DNA from: Haloarculaceae archaeon
Lineage (GTDB): Archaea; Halobacteriota; Halobacteria; Halobacteriales; Haloarculaceae
Direction: 5' to 3'
Assembly (NCBI GenBank): GCA_018609665.1
Contig: JAHENN010000127.1
Coordinates: 1 to 9,767 of the forward strand
Length of the DNA: 9,767 bases
This document shows, in pieces, positions 1 to 6,393 of the stretch. The notes under the pieces were generated by a model. It saw only the letters and a list, made by a program, of their open reading frames with translations, made no database searches and had not been told where the DNA came from. The position numbers and the translations under genes were made by a program. Position 1 is the stretch's first letter; each line of letters starts with the position of its first letter.

Positions 1-155
1 CGGCGGCCGCCGGCGCCGACCGGCTCGTCGTCGCCACGCCGGCCGGCGCCGACGCGGTCGAGTTCTACCGGGCGCTCGGCTTCGAGACCGACCGACGGCT
101 GGAGTCGTTCTACGACGACGGCGCCGCGGCCTTACGCCTCGTTCGCCGCGAGTAG
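1..155 (+). CDS. GNAT-family N-acetyltransferase, C-terminal fragment
   Basis: This is an open frame entering from the left edge (first full codon at position 3) and ending at TAG 153-155, giving 50 residues. The stretch VEFYRALGFETDRRLESFYD followed by a GAAALRLVRR-like ending is the usual C-terminal half of a GNAT acetyltransferase. It holds the FYxxLGF segment of motif B, then the strand that completes the fold before the stop. GNAT enzymes move an acetyl group from acetyl-CoA to an amine, but the substrate cannot be told from this end. The N-terminal half and the acetyl-CoA P-loop lie outside the window. Its last 24 bases overlap the end of dnaG on the other strand. An enzyme other than a GNAT is possible but less likely. 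Confidence 0.75.
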   Translation, partial: AAAGADRLVVATPAGADAVEFYRALGFETDRRLESFYDDGAAALRLVRRE

Positions 156-1481
156 CTGCTCGGCGGTCCTGACGCGGACGCTCGTCGGCTTCTTGACGAA
201 CTCGCCGGTCGAGGCGGCGACCACCTGTCCGACGCCGCGCTGGGCGGCCACGTCGAGGAGCCGCTGGTCGAGTTCGCCGTCGAGGACGACCGCCGCCGGC
301 GGCTCCGTCGCGTCGGCGACGAGGTCGAACGCCTCCGCGGCGTCGCCCTCCGCGACGGAACGGAACTCCGCGTCGAGCAGCCGGGCGCGCCCGGACTCTG
401 CCTCGACGACGTCCCTGACGTGGCCGGGAAGCGTCTCCGGCGGCCCCTCGGCGACGGCGCCGTCCGCCCCGTCGGCGTCGTTCCCGTCGGCGGCTGGCTC
501 TGCGTCCGCTCCGTCCTCGTGGTCCGGGGCCGGCTCCGCGTCCGTCCCGTCCTCGTGGTTCGTGGTCGGGGGTGTGGTATGTGCCGGATTCAGGTCCGGC
601 TCGGGCTCGACGGTCGACGTCCCGCCGTCACCCTCGACCACGCCGGCGTCGGCGGCCACGTCGCTCGGGGCGTCGAGGTCGGCGACGCTGTCGTACGGGA
701 CCTTCTCTCGGAGCGCCGCCATCACCGCCCGCCGATCGAGATCCTCGACGGACTCCCCCTCGGGGGCGAAGGCGACGTAGTCGACGTCGCCGACCTGTGC
801 CAGCTCCTTGAGCACGAGCTCGCCGCCGCGGTCGCCGTCGAGGAAGGCGGTGACGGTCCGGCCCTCGGTGAGACTCCCGACGGCGTCGGGAATGTCCGTC
901 CCCTCGGCGGCGATGGCGTTCTTGATCCCGTAACGGAGCAGCGTCAGCACGTCGGCCCGTCCCTCGACGACGACGATGGCGTCGGAGTCGGCGACGTTCG
1001 GCCCGGCCGGCAGCCCCTCGTACTCGGTGATGTCCTCGACGCGGACCGCCTCACGGACCTCCTCGACGAGGTCGCGGCTGGAGCGCATCGACCCGTCGAA
1101 CGCCTCCGTCAGCAGCGTCTTGGCCCGCTCGACGACCTCACGGCGGCGGGCCGCCCGGACGTCCTCGATCCGACGGACCTCGATGGTCGACCGACAGGGG
1201 CCCACCCGGTCGATGGTCTCCAGCGCCGCCGCGAGGATGGCCGTCTCGACCTGGTCGAGGCTCGTCGCGATTGTCATGCGGCCGAACGACTGGCCGTTCT
1301 GCGAGTCGACGTCGACGTCGATGCGGCCGACCTTCGAGGAGTCCTGCAGCTCCCGGAGGTCCAGTTCGTCGCCGAGCAGGCCCTCGGTCTGCCCGAAGAC
1401 CGCCCCGACGACGTCCGACCGCTCGACGACACCGTCCGTCGTGATGTCCGCGTGGATGAGGTATTTTGCCGTGTCTTGCAT
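132..1481 (-). CDS. dnaG: Archaeal DnaG primase-like protein (TOPRIM domain)
   Basis: This encodes a 449-aa archaeal DnaG. Proteins of this family carry a TOPRIM nucleotidyl-transfer domain, lack the zinc-binding and helicase-binding domains of bacterial primase, and are known in archaea as a subunit of the RNA-degrading exosome; some also make RNA primers. The archaeal N-terminal domain covers about residues 1-165 and starts MQDTAKYLIHADI. The TOPRIM domain covers about 167-250, with VVEGRADV at 171-178 (catalytic Glu173) and FLDGDRGG at 213-220 (metal-binding Asp215 and Asp217). An acidic, Pro- and Ala-rich linker (about 270-350) contains two near-identical 12-residue repeats, then the conserved C-terminal segment follows. 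The frame stays open to 2027, but that upstream part is unlike the family and overlaps the divergent gene, so I chose the ATG at 1481. No Shine-Dalgarno motif precedes it. The gene overlaps the GNAT gene tail-to-tail by 24 bp. Confidence 0.95.
   Translation of the reverse strand: MQDTAKYLIHADITTDGVVERSDVVGAVFGQTEGLLGDELDLRELQDSSKVGRIDVDVDSQNGQSFGRMTIATSLDQVETAILAAALETIDRVGPCRSTIEVRRIEDVRAARRREVVERAKTLLTEAFDGSMRSSRDLVEEVREAVRVEDITEYEGLPAGPNVADSDAIVVVEGRADVLTLLRYGIKNAIAAEGTDIPDAVGSLTEGRTVTAFLDGDRGGELVLKELAQVGDVDYVAFAPEGESVEDLDRRAVMAALREKVPYDSVADLDAPSDVAADAGVVEGDGGTSTVEPEPDLNPAHTTPPTTNHEDGTDAEPAPDHEDGADAEPAADGNDADGADGAVAEGPPETLPGHVRDVVEAESGRARLLDAEFRSVAEGDAAEAFDLVADATEPPAAVVLDGELDQRLLDVAAQRGVGQVVAASTGEFVKKPTSVRVRTAEQLLAANEA
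496..567. repeat. Tandem 36-bp repeat in the dnaG linker
   Basis: Two adjacent 36-bp units begin at 496 and 532 and share most positions, for example GGCTCTGCGTCC against GGCTCCGCGTCC, each followed by CCGTCCTCGTGGT. On the dnaG strand they encode HEDGTDAEPAPD (residues 309-320) and HEDGADAEPAAD (321-332). The unit is in frame and keeps the acidic composition, so it is probably a slippage-type expansion of a disordered linker. Confidence 0.85.
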
Positions 1482-1565
1482 CGGTGAACTGCCCGTCGCC
1501 GGGCGTGAATCGTGAGTGAACGTCCATGAGTGACCCCATGGGTGCGTTGTACTCGCCGACCGTCG

Positions 1566-1573
1566 TATATAAG
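1566..1573 (-). promoter_or_regulatory. Candidate TATA box for dnaG
   Basis: On the minus strand this reads CTTATATA, a good haloarchaeal TATA box. Transcription would begin about 25-30 bp downstream, near 1543, leaving a leader of about 60 nt before the dnaG ATG at 1481. That leader would hold two out-of-frame ATGs (first bases at 1539 and 1527). No better TATA sits at the leaderless distance, around 1508. The core TATATA is symmetric, so the direction is inferred from the gene layout. Confidence 0.5.
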
Positions 1574-1602
1574 CCATGCGAACCGTTGGCGTGACTGGTC
1601 CG

Positions 1603-1610
1603 TTTATATT
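1603..1610 (+). promoter_or_regulatory. TATA box of the CsaA-like gene (leaderless)
   Basis: TTTATATT lies about 22-29 bases before the ATG at 1632. With the usual archaeal spacing, transcription would start within a base or two of that ATG, giving a leaderless message. This also supports choosing 1632 over the longer frame that opens at 1530. Confidence 0.7.
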
Positions 1611-1631
1611 GGCGGCGGCCGAGCCCCGTGT

Positions 1632-1979
1632 ATGGGCATCGAAACCGACGACGTCGACCCGGCGGCGTTCCTCGAGGACGTCGAGATGCGGGTCGGCGAG
1701 GTGACGGCCGCCGAGCCGTTCCCCGAGGCACGGAAGGACGTCTACAAGCTGACGGTCGACTTCGGAAGCGAGACCCGGCGGTCGGCGGCGGGACTGACCG
1801 ACAACTACGACCCCGACGACCTCGTCGGCCGACAGGTGGTCGCCGTCGTCAACCTCGGGACCGTCAGCATCGCGGGCTTCGAAAGCGAGTGTCTCGTCAC
1901 CGGGGTCGACGACGCCGACGGCGACGTCGTCCACCTCCGGCCGGAGCGGGAGGTGCCGAACGGCAGCCGCGTCTACTGA
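1632..1979 (+). CDS. CsaA-like tRNA-binding domain protein
   Basis: This encodes 115 residues forming a single tRNA-binding OB-fold domain, the fold also found at the end of methionyl-tRNA synthetase and in the bacterial chaperone CsaA. The family pattern runs through the protein: the DVEMRVGEV strand (about 16-24), AEPFPEARKDVYKLTVDFG (27-45), RRSAAGLTDNYDPDDLVGRQ (49-68), AVVNLG (71-76) and IAGFESECLV (80-89). The length fits CsaA (about 110 aa). CsaA proteins form dimers and are reported to bind tRNA or unfolded protein; the role in haloarchaea is not settled, and some annotations call this MetG-like. The ATG at 1632 is chosen because the homologous region begins just after it and a TATA box lies at the leaderless distance. 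It stands alone, divergent from dnaG. Confidence 0.85.
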   Translation: MGIETDDVDPAAFLEDVEMRVGEVTAAEPFPEARKDVYKLTVDFGSETRRSAAGLTDNYDPDDLVGRQVVAVVNLGTVSIAGFESECLVTGVDDADGDVVHLRPEREVPNGSRVY

Positions 1980-2048
1980 CCGAAGAGAATAGTTCTTCAA
2001 CCGTCGCTGTCGTCGAGCGTTTGCCAAGACTTAGGGGCTTCTGGACAG

Positions 2049-2055
2049 TATATTT
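2049..2055 (+). promoter_or_regulatory. TATA-like element upstream of the DUF3311 gene
   Basis: TATATTT is the most AT-rich stretch in this gap, but it lies only about 8-14 bases before the ATG at 2063. Standard spacing would put the transcription start near 2079, inside the annotated reading frame. Either a weaker element around 2029-2036 (ACTTAGGG) is used, or translation really starts further in, for example at the in-frame GTG at 2093. Confidence 0.35.
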
Positions 2056-2062
2056 GTTACGA

Positions 2063-2275
2063 ATGATTTCGAGAGCCGAGCGGTACGGCTGGGTGCTCGC
2101 GCTGGCGACGCTGGTCGCGTTCGCGGTGCCGTGGTTCCTCTGGGGCGACAGCCGGACGGCGCTGGGGCTGCCGCTGTGGCTCTGGTGGCACGCCGGCTGG
2201 ATGGGGCTGGCCGCGGTCGTCTTCCGGCTGTTCGCGGTCCGCGCCTGGGACGACGGCGTGCAGGGGGTGGCGTAG
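2063..2275 (+). CDS. DUF3311 small membrane protein, symporter partner
   Basis: This encodes a 70-residue protein with two membrane helices (about 9-28 and 38-58). The segments VPWFLW (22-27) and GLPLWLWWHAGWM (35-47) are typical of DUF3311. Genes of this family are commonly found directly before a sodium:solute symporter, as here, where the TAG stop (2273-2275) abuts the symporter GTG with no spacing. By analogy with the small YhdT protein next to the PanF permease it may be an accessory subunit or stability factor, but that is inferred from position only. The ATG at 2063 gives a full-length domain. The nearest strong TATA element would favour a later start, such as GTG at 2093, which would remove the N-terminal MISRAERYGW. 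Confidence 0.8.
   Translation: MISRAERYGWVLALATLVAFAVPWFLWGDSRTALGLPLWLWWHAGWMGLAAVVFRLFAVRAWDDGVQGVA
2263..2270 (+). promoter_or_regulatory. Shine-Dalgarno-like site for the symporter
   Basis: GGGGGTGG, inside the last codons of the DUF3311 gene, resembles the GGAGGTGA complement of archaeal 16S rRNA. It lies 5 bases before the GTG at 2276. This supports that GTG as the start and suggests coupled translation. Confidence 0.6.
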
Positions 2276-3763
2276 GTGGTCGCCCTCGAGCTCGCCCTCG
2301 TCGGCGCCTACCTCGTCCTCGCGCTGGCCGTCGGGCTGGTGGCGTTCCGGCTGACCGACGCCACCGCCGAGGACTACTACCTCGCCTCGCGGTCGCTCGG
2401 CACCGTCGTCCTGCTGTTCACGACGTTCGCGACGCTGCTGTCGGCCTTCACGTTCTTCGGCGGGCCGACGCTCACCTACGCCAACGGCCCGGAGTGGACG
2501 CTCGTGATGGGGCTGATGGACGGCGTGCTGTTCGCCGTCCTCTGGTACGTCGTCGGCTACAAGCAGTGGCTCCTCGGCCGCAGCGAGGGGTACGTCACCC
2601 TCGGGGAGATGCTGGGCGACCGCTTCGGGTCGACCGGACTGCGCGTGCTGGTGGCCGGCGTCTCGCTGTTCTGGCTGCTGCCGTACGTGATGCTCCAGCA
2701 GCGCGGCGCCGGCCAGGCGGTCGTCGGCCTCACCGACGGCGCGGTCCCCTACTGGGTCGGCGCCGGCGGCATCACGCTGTTCATGATCGCCTACGTCGTC
2801 GCCAGCGGGTTGCGCGGCGTCGCCTGGACCGACACCCTCCAGGGCGTCTTCATGCTCGTGTTCATCTGGGGGGCGGTCGCGTGGGTGCTGGCCGCCGTCG
2901 GCGGCCCGACGGCCGCCACCGAGGCGCTGGCCGACTCCAACCCCGAGTTCCTCGCGCTGGGCGGCGGCCTCTACACCCCGCAGTACATCGTCGGCACCGC
3001 CGTCTACATCGCCTTCGGCGTCACGATGTTCCCGCAGATCAACCAGCGGTTCTTCGCGGCCGACTCCGAGGCGACGCTGAAGCGGGCCTTCTCGCTGTGG
3101 CCGGTGCTGGTCGTCCTGCTGTTCGTCCCGGCGTTCATGCTCGGCACCTGGGCGGCCGGCCTCGGCGTCGCCGTCCCCGAGGGCGGCAACGTCGTTCCGG
3201 CGGTCCTCCGGGAGTTCACGCCGGCGTGGTTCGCGGCGCTGGTGGTCGCCGGCGCGCTGGCGGCGATGATGTCGTCCAGCGACTCGATGCTGCTGTCGGG
3301 CTCGTCGTACTTCACCCGCGACGTCTACGCGCCGCTGGCCGGCGAGGCCGACCGGGAGGCGCTGCTCGGCCGCGCGGTCGTCGTCGGCTTCGCCGTCGCC
3401 GCCTTCGGGCTGTCGCTGACCGCCACGCAGGGTATCGTCCAGATCGGCAACACCGCCTTCGGCGGCTTCGCACAGCTGGCGCTGCCGGTCATCGCGGCGC
3501 TGTACTGGCCCCGGACGACCCGGACGGGGATGCTCGCCGCCGTCGGTGGCTCGCAGGCGTTTTACCTCGGCAACCTCGCCGCCGTCGTCGCCGGCCCCTT
3601 CGAGAGCATGGGCGCCGTCGGCGCGGCCTACTACCTCGGCTGGCACCCGGGTATCCCGGGGATGGTGCTGTCGCTGCTGCTGGTCGTCGGCGTCTCGGCC
3701 GTCACCAATCCCTCGCCCGACGAGAACGCGGGGGCGTACTTCGGGGGCCAGCGGGCCGACTGA
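2276..3763 (+). CDS. Sodium:solute symporter (SSS family)
   Basis: This encodes a 495-aa multi-span membrane protein, about 13 helices by eye, of the sodium:solute symporter family, which drives uptake of small organic solutes with the sodium gradient. Family landmarks are the AEDYYLASRSLG loop after helix 1 (31-42), the SGLRGVAWTDTLQG stretch (177-190), the FPQINQRFFAA loop (252-262) and MMSSSDSMLLSGSSYFTRDVY split over 331-351, whose Ser residues match the sodium-site helix of the family. The C-terminus ends in a short polar tail with NPSPDENAGAYF (478-489). Length is normal. The substrate cannot be read from sequence; pantothenate, acetate, pyruvate, other monocarboxylates or amino acids are all possible. 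It is co-transcribed with the DUF3311 gene: GTG start immediately after its stop, with a Shine-Dalgarno-like site inside it. Confidence 0.9.
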   Translation: MVALELALVGAYLVLALAVGLVAFRLTDATAEDYYLASRSLGTVVLLFTTFATLLSAFTFFGGPTLTYANGPEWTLVMGLMDGVLFAVLWYVVGYKQWLLGRSEGYVTLGEMLGDRFGSTGLRVLVAGVSLFWLLPYVMLQQRGAGQAVVGLTDGAVPYWVGAGGITLFMIAYVVASGLRGVAWTDTLQGVFMLVFIWGAVAWVLAAVGGPTAATEALADSNPEFLALGGGLYTPQYIVGTAVYIAFGVTMFPQINQRFFAADSEATLKRAFSLWPVLVVLLFVPAFMLGTWAAGLGVAVPEGGNVVPAVLREFTPAWFAALVVAGALAAMMSSSDSMLLSGSSYFTRDVYAPLAGEADREALLGRAVVVGFAVAAFGLSLTATQGIVQIGNTAFGGFAQLALPVIAALYWPRTTRTGMLAAVGGSQAFYLGNLAAVVAGPFESMGAVGAAYYLGWHPGIPGMVLSLLLVVGVSAVTNPSPDENAGAYFGGQRAD

Positions 3764-3776
3764 CCCCGGACGCCAG

Positions 3777-3783
3777 TTTCATA
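3777..3783 (+). promoter_or_regulatory. TATA-like element before the 3807 gene
   Basis: TTTCATA begins exactly 30 bp before the GTG at 3807, so transcription would start at or next to that GTG. A GGAGG run (3789-3793) also lies between them, 13 bases before the GTG. The element suggests that the three-gene set ending in the Cdc48-type ATPase has its own promoter, separate from the symporter genes. Confidence 0.5.
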
Positions 3784-3806
3784 CCGGCGGAGGGAGAAAC
3801 ACAACC

Positions 3807-4040
3807 GTGTCCGGAAACGACCGCGCCGGGAGTGCCGCCCGGGCGATGGACGTCGTCGGACTCGACGACGTCCACCCGTGGGTGTTCCTCGCGCACGCCG
3901 TCGTCGCCGTCGGTGCGTTCGGCCTCGCCACGTTCGGGCTGCTCCGGGGAGAGGGTATCGGTGCGGTTCCGCTGTTCGGCGTCGGCGTCCTGATACTCCT
4001 CCTGGGCCGCTCGGCCGGCCGAATCGCCGCGCGACGCTGA
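3807..4040 (+). CDS. Small two-helix membrane protein, unknown function
   Basis: This encodes 77 residues from GTG 3807. I do not recognise the family. A polar N-terminus of about 24 residues is followed by two hydrophobic helices (about 25-46 and 50-68) and a short Arg-rich end, GRSAGRIAARR. The positive tail suggests that both ends face the cytoplasm. I chose the GTG because a TATA-like element lies exactly 30 bp upstream; an in-frame ATG at 3846 would give a 64-aa protein that keeps both helices. The gene sits 43 bp after the symporter stop and 42 bp before the next small membrane gene, on the same strand. Codon use is strongly GC-ending like the neighbours, which supports a real gene. Confidence 0.65.
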   Translation: MSGNDRAGSAARAMDVVGLDDVHPWVFLAHAVVAVGAFGLATFGLLRGEGIGAVPLFGVGVLILLLGRSAGRIAARR

Positions 4041-4082
4041 CCGAACCGACAACGCCAAGCGCCACACGGTGGAACGACACGT

Positions 4083-4280
4083 ATGGCAGGAATCAAATCA
4101 GAGGACTGGCCGCCGCTGATAGCCGCCTCGCTGGTGCTGGTGGCCGGGAACGTCTACGTCTACCTGACCGACAGCCTCGTGTACCTGGGGATCTTCGCCA
4201 CCCCGCTGGCGCTCGTCGCCTTCGGCGTCGTCCGGTACCTCCTTCACGGTAGCCCGCTACCGGAGCCGATACAGGACTGA
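4083..4280 (+). CDS. Small two-helix membrane protein upstream of the AAA ATPase
   Basis: This encodes 65 residues with two hydrophobic helices (about 9-28 and 31-54) joined by a very short YLTD turn, and a Pro-rich tail, HGSPLPEPIQD. I do not recognise a named family. The start is ATG 4083, preceded by a weak Shine-Dalgarno-like GGTGG (4068-4072). Its TGA stop (4278-4280) lies a single base before the ATG of the Cdc48-type ATPase, so translation is probably coupled and the two proteins may be made together. A membrane anchor or adaptor for the ATPase is one possibility, resting on position alone. Confidence 0.75.
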   Translation: MAGIKSEDWPPLIAASLVLVAGNVYVYLTDSLVYLGIFATPLALVAFGVVRYLLHGSPLPEPIQD

Positions 4281-4281
4281 G

Positions 4282-6393
4282 ATGTCACGCCGTATACGCG
4301 CGGTCGCGACGGTCGCCGAGACCGACGGACCGTTCGGACTGGCCGCCGACGTCGCCGACGAACTCGCCGCCGATGCCGCCGTTCGCGTCCTCGACGGGGC
4401 CGGCGGCTCGGCGGTCCGCCAGGCCGAGGTCGACGAGACGGTCGACGCCGGGACCGTCCGGGTCGGCGCCGACGCCGCCGACGGGCTGGACGTCGAGGAC
4501 GGGTCGGTGGTGCTGCTGGAACCGGTGTCGCCGACGCCGGCCGAGACGGTCACCTTCGCGCCGGTGCCGCGGCTCTCGCTGGCCGGCGGCGGGCCGACCG
4601 TCCGGGCGGCCGTCGACCGCCGGCCGCTGTCCGTCGGCGACGAACTCGACGTCTCCTTTCTCGACGGCTCGCTGTCGGTCCCGCTGCGGGTGACCGAGAC
4701 GGAGCCGTCCGGCCCGGTCGTCATCACCGACGGGACGACGGTGGAGCTGCTCGACGGTCCGGCGCCGACGACCGAGGAGGGTCGCGTCCGTCCGGTCGCC
4801 GCCGAGGCGGTCGGCGGCTACGACGCGACCGTCGAGGAACTGGACGCCGCCGTCGTCGCGCCGCTGTTGAACGACGAGCGGTTCGACGCCCTCGGCGGGA
4901 CGAACCGCGCCGGCGTCCTCGTGTCCGGGCCGGCCGGCGTCGGCAAGAGCCACCTGCTGGGCCACGCCGCCTGGCGGGCCAACGCGACGGTCCACTCCGT
5001 CGACGCCCGGGCGCTGCCGCCGGGCGACGCCGACGCGGTCGCCGACCGCCTCAAGGAGGCCAGCGCCGCCGTCTCCGGCTACGGCCCCGGCATCATCCAC
5101 GCCGACGGGCTGGACGACTTCCTCGGCGAGTCGGCCGACAGCCCCGGCGCCGCCCGGTTCCGCGGGTGGCTCCGGGGGTTCGTCGACGAGCCCGGCGTCG
5201 TCGTCGTCGCCGAGGCCCGCGACGCCGAGGACGTCCCGGAGTCGTTCCTCCGGGGGAAGCTGCTCGCCCGCACCGTCCGGGTCGGCCGCCCGACGGACGA
5301 CGACCGCGGGGCAATCCTCGCGACGGTCACCCGCGAAACGCCGCTCCACTCCTCGGTCGACGTCGAGGCCGTCGGCCGGCGGGCGTTCGGCTACGTCGCC
5401 GCCGACCTGCTGGCGCTGCGCTCCCGCGCGGTCGAGGCCGCCGCCGCCCGCTCGGACGCCGACCGGCCGATGGTCACCGAGGCGGACTTCGAGACGGCGC
5501 TCGCCGAAACCGGCCCCCGGGAGCTGGCCGGCTCCCGCCGGGAGGTCCCCTCGACCGACTTCGACGACATCGGCGGGCTCGAGACCGCAAAGCGGGAACT
5601 GCGGCGGGCCGTCGAGTGGCCCATCCGCCACCCGGAGCTGTTCGACCGGCTCGGCATCGACCCCGTCGGCGGCGTGCTGCTGTACGGCCCGCCGGGCACC
5701 GGCAAGACGATGCTGGCCCGCGCCGTCGCCTCGACGACCGACGCCAACTTCGTCCCGGTCAACGGCCCGGAGCTGATGAACAAGTACGTCGGCGAGTCCG
5801 AACGGGCCGTCCGGACGGTGTTCGAGCAGGCCCGCGCCAGCGCCCCGACGGTGGTGTTCTTCGACGAGGTCGACGGGCTCGGCTCCTCGCGGTCGATGGA
5901 CGGCGACGGCTCCGCCCCCGAGCGAGTCGTCTCCCAGCTGCTCACCGAGATGGACGGCCTCGGCGGCACCGACGACGTCACCGTCATCGGCGCGACCAAC
6001 CGGCCGGACCGCCTCGACGACGCGCTGCTGCGGCCGGGGCGGTTCGACCGGCTCGTCGAGGTGCCGGTCCCCGACGAGGCCGCCCGCGCGGAGATCTTCC
6101 GTGTCCACACCCGCCAGCGGGAGGTCGCGACGACCGACTACGCGGCGCTCGCCGAGCGGACCGACGGCTACACGGGCAGCGACATCGCGGCCGTCGTCCG
6201 GGAGGCGGGGCTTCTCGCCCTGGAGGACCACGTCGAGAGCGAAGCGACCGACGGCACCGGCGACCCGGCCATCGCGCCGCGGCACTTCGAGCGCGCCCTC
6301 GAGCTCGTCACGCCGTCCGTGTCGGCCGAGGAGCGGGACTACTACGAGTCGCTGAGCGACGAACTGAGCTACTCGAACGACCGCTCCTCGTGA
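4282..6393 (+). CDS. Cdc48/VCP-family AAA+ ATPase with degenerate first ATPase domain
   Basis: This encodes a 703-aa double-ATPase protein of the Cdc48/p97 (VCP) family, whose members form hexamers that unfold or extract protein substrates using ATP. A Cdc48-like N-terminal domain covers about 1-165. The first ATPase domain (about 180-420) keeps a Walker A, GPAGVGKS (216-223), but its Walker B region IIHADGLDDF (271-280) has Gly276 where the catalytic Glu belongs. The sensor-1 Asn is missing (VVVVAEARDA, 306-315), and the arginine-finger segment is replaced by FLRGKLLART (322-331). The second domain (about 425-680) is complete: GPPGTGKT (469-476), VVFFDEVD (524-531), pore loop KYVGESE (501-507), sensor-1 ATNRP (571-575), arginine fingers in RPGRFDR (584-590) and YTGSDIAA (630-637). 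The C-terminus, YSNDRSS, lacks the HbYX proteasome-docking motif. It is probably a haloarchaeal paralogue, not the main Cdc48. The gene follows a small membrane-protein gene by 1 bp. Confidence 0.9.
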   Translation: MSRRIRAVATVAETDGPFGLAADVADELAADAAVRVLDGAGGSAVRQAEVDETVDAGTVRVGADAADGLDVEDGSVVLLEPVSPTPAETVTFAPVPRLSLAGGGPTVRAAVDRRPLSVGDELDVSFLDGSLSVPLRVTETEPSGPVVITDGTTVELLDGPAPTTEEGRVRPVAAEAVGGYDATVEELDAAVVAPLLNDERFDALGGTNRAGVLVSGPAGVGKSHLLGHAAWRANATVHSVDARALPPGDADAVADRLKEASAAVSGYGPGIIHADGLDDFLGESADSPGAARFRGWLRGFVDEPGVVVVAEARDAEDVPESFLRGKLLARTVRVGRPTDDDRGAILATVTRETPLHSSVDVEAVGRRAFGYVAADLLALRSRAVEAAAARSDADRPMVTEADFETALAETGPRELAGSRREVPSTDFDDIGGLETAKRELRRAVEWPIRHPELFDRLGIDPVGGVLLYGPPGTGKTMLARAVASTTDANFVPVNGPELMNKYVGESERAVRTVFEQARASAPTVVFFDEVDGLGSSRSMDGDGSAPERVVSQLLTEMDGLGGTDDVTVIGATNRPDRLDDALLRPGRFDRLVEVPVPDEAARAEIFRVHTRQREVATTDYAALAERTDGYTGSDIAAVVREAGLLALEDHVESEATDGTGDPAIAPRHFERALELVTPSVSAEERDYYESLSDELSYSNDRSS

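Noticed and set aside
1482..2027. N-terminal extension of the dnaG frame up to 2027
   Set aside because: The extra 182 residues do not look like DnaG, overlap the CsaA-like gene on the opposite strand, and are explained by GC-rich DNA having few stop codons. The family N-terminus MQDTAKYLIHADI begins at 1481.
2057..3646. 529-codon open frame opposite the symporter
   Set aside because: Its predicted protein is Arg-, Glu-, Gln- and Asp-rich without any fold pattern, and it mirrors the codon bias of the symporter gene. It is an antisense shadow.
4285..6285. 666-codon open frame opposite the Cdc48-type ATPase
   Set aside because: Low-complexity acidic and basic composition with no domain; the plus-strand gene has full AAA+ motifs, so this is a shadow.
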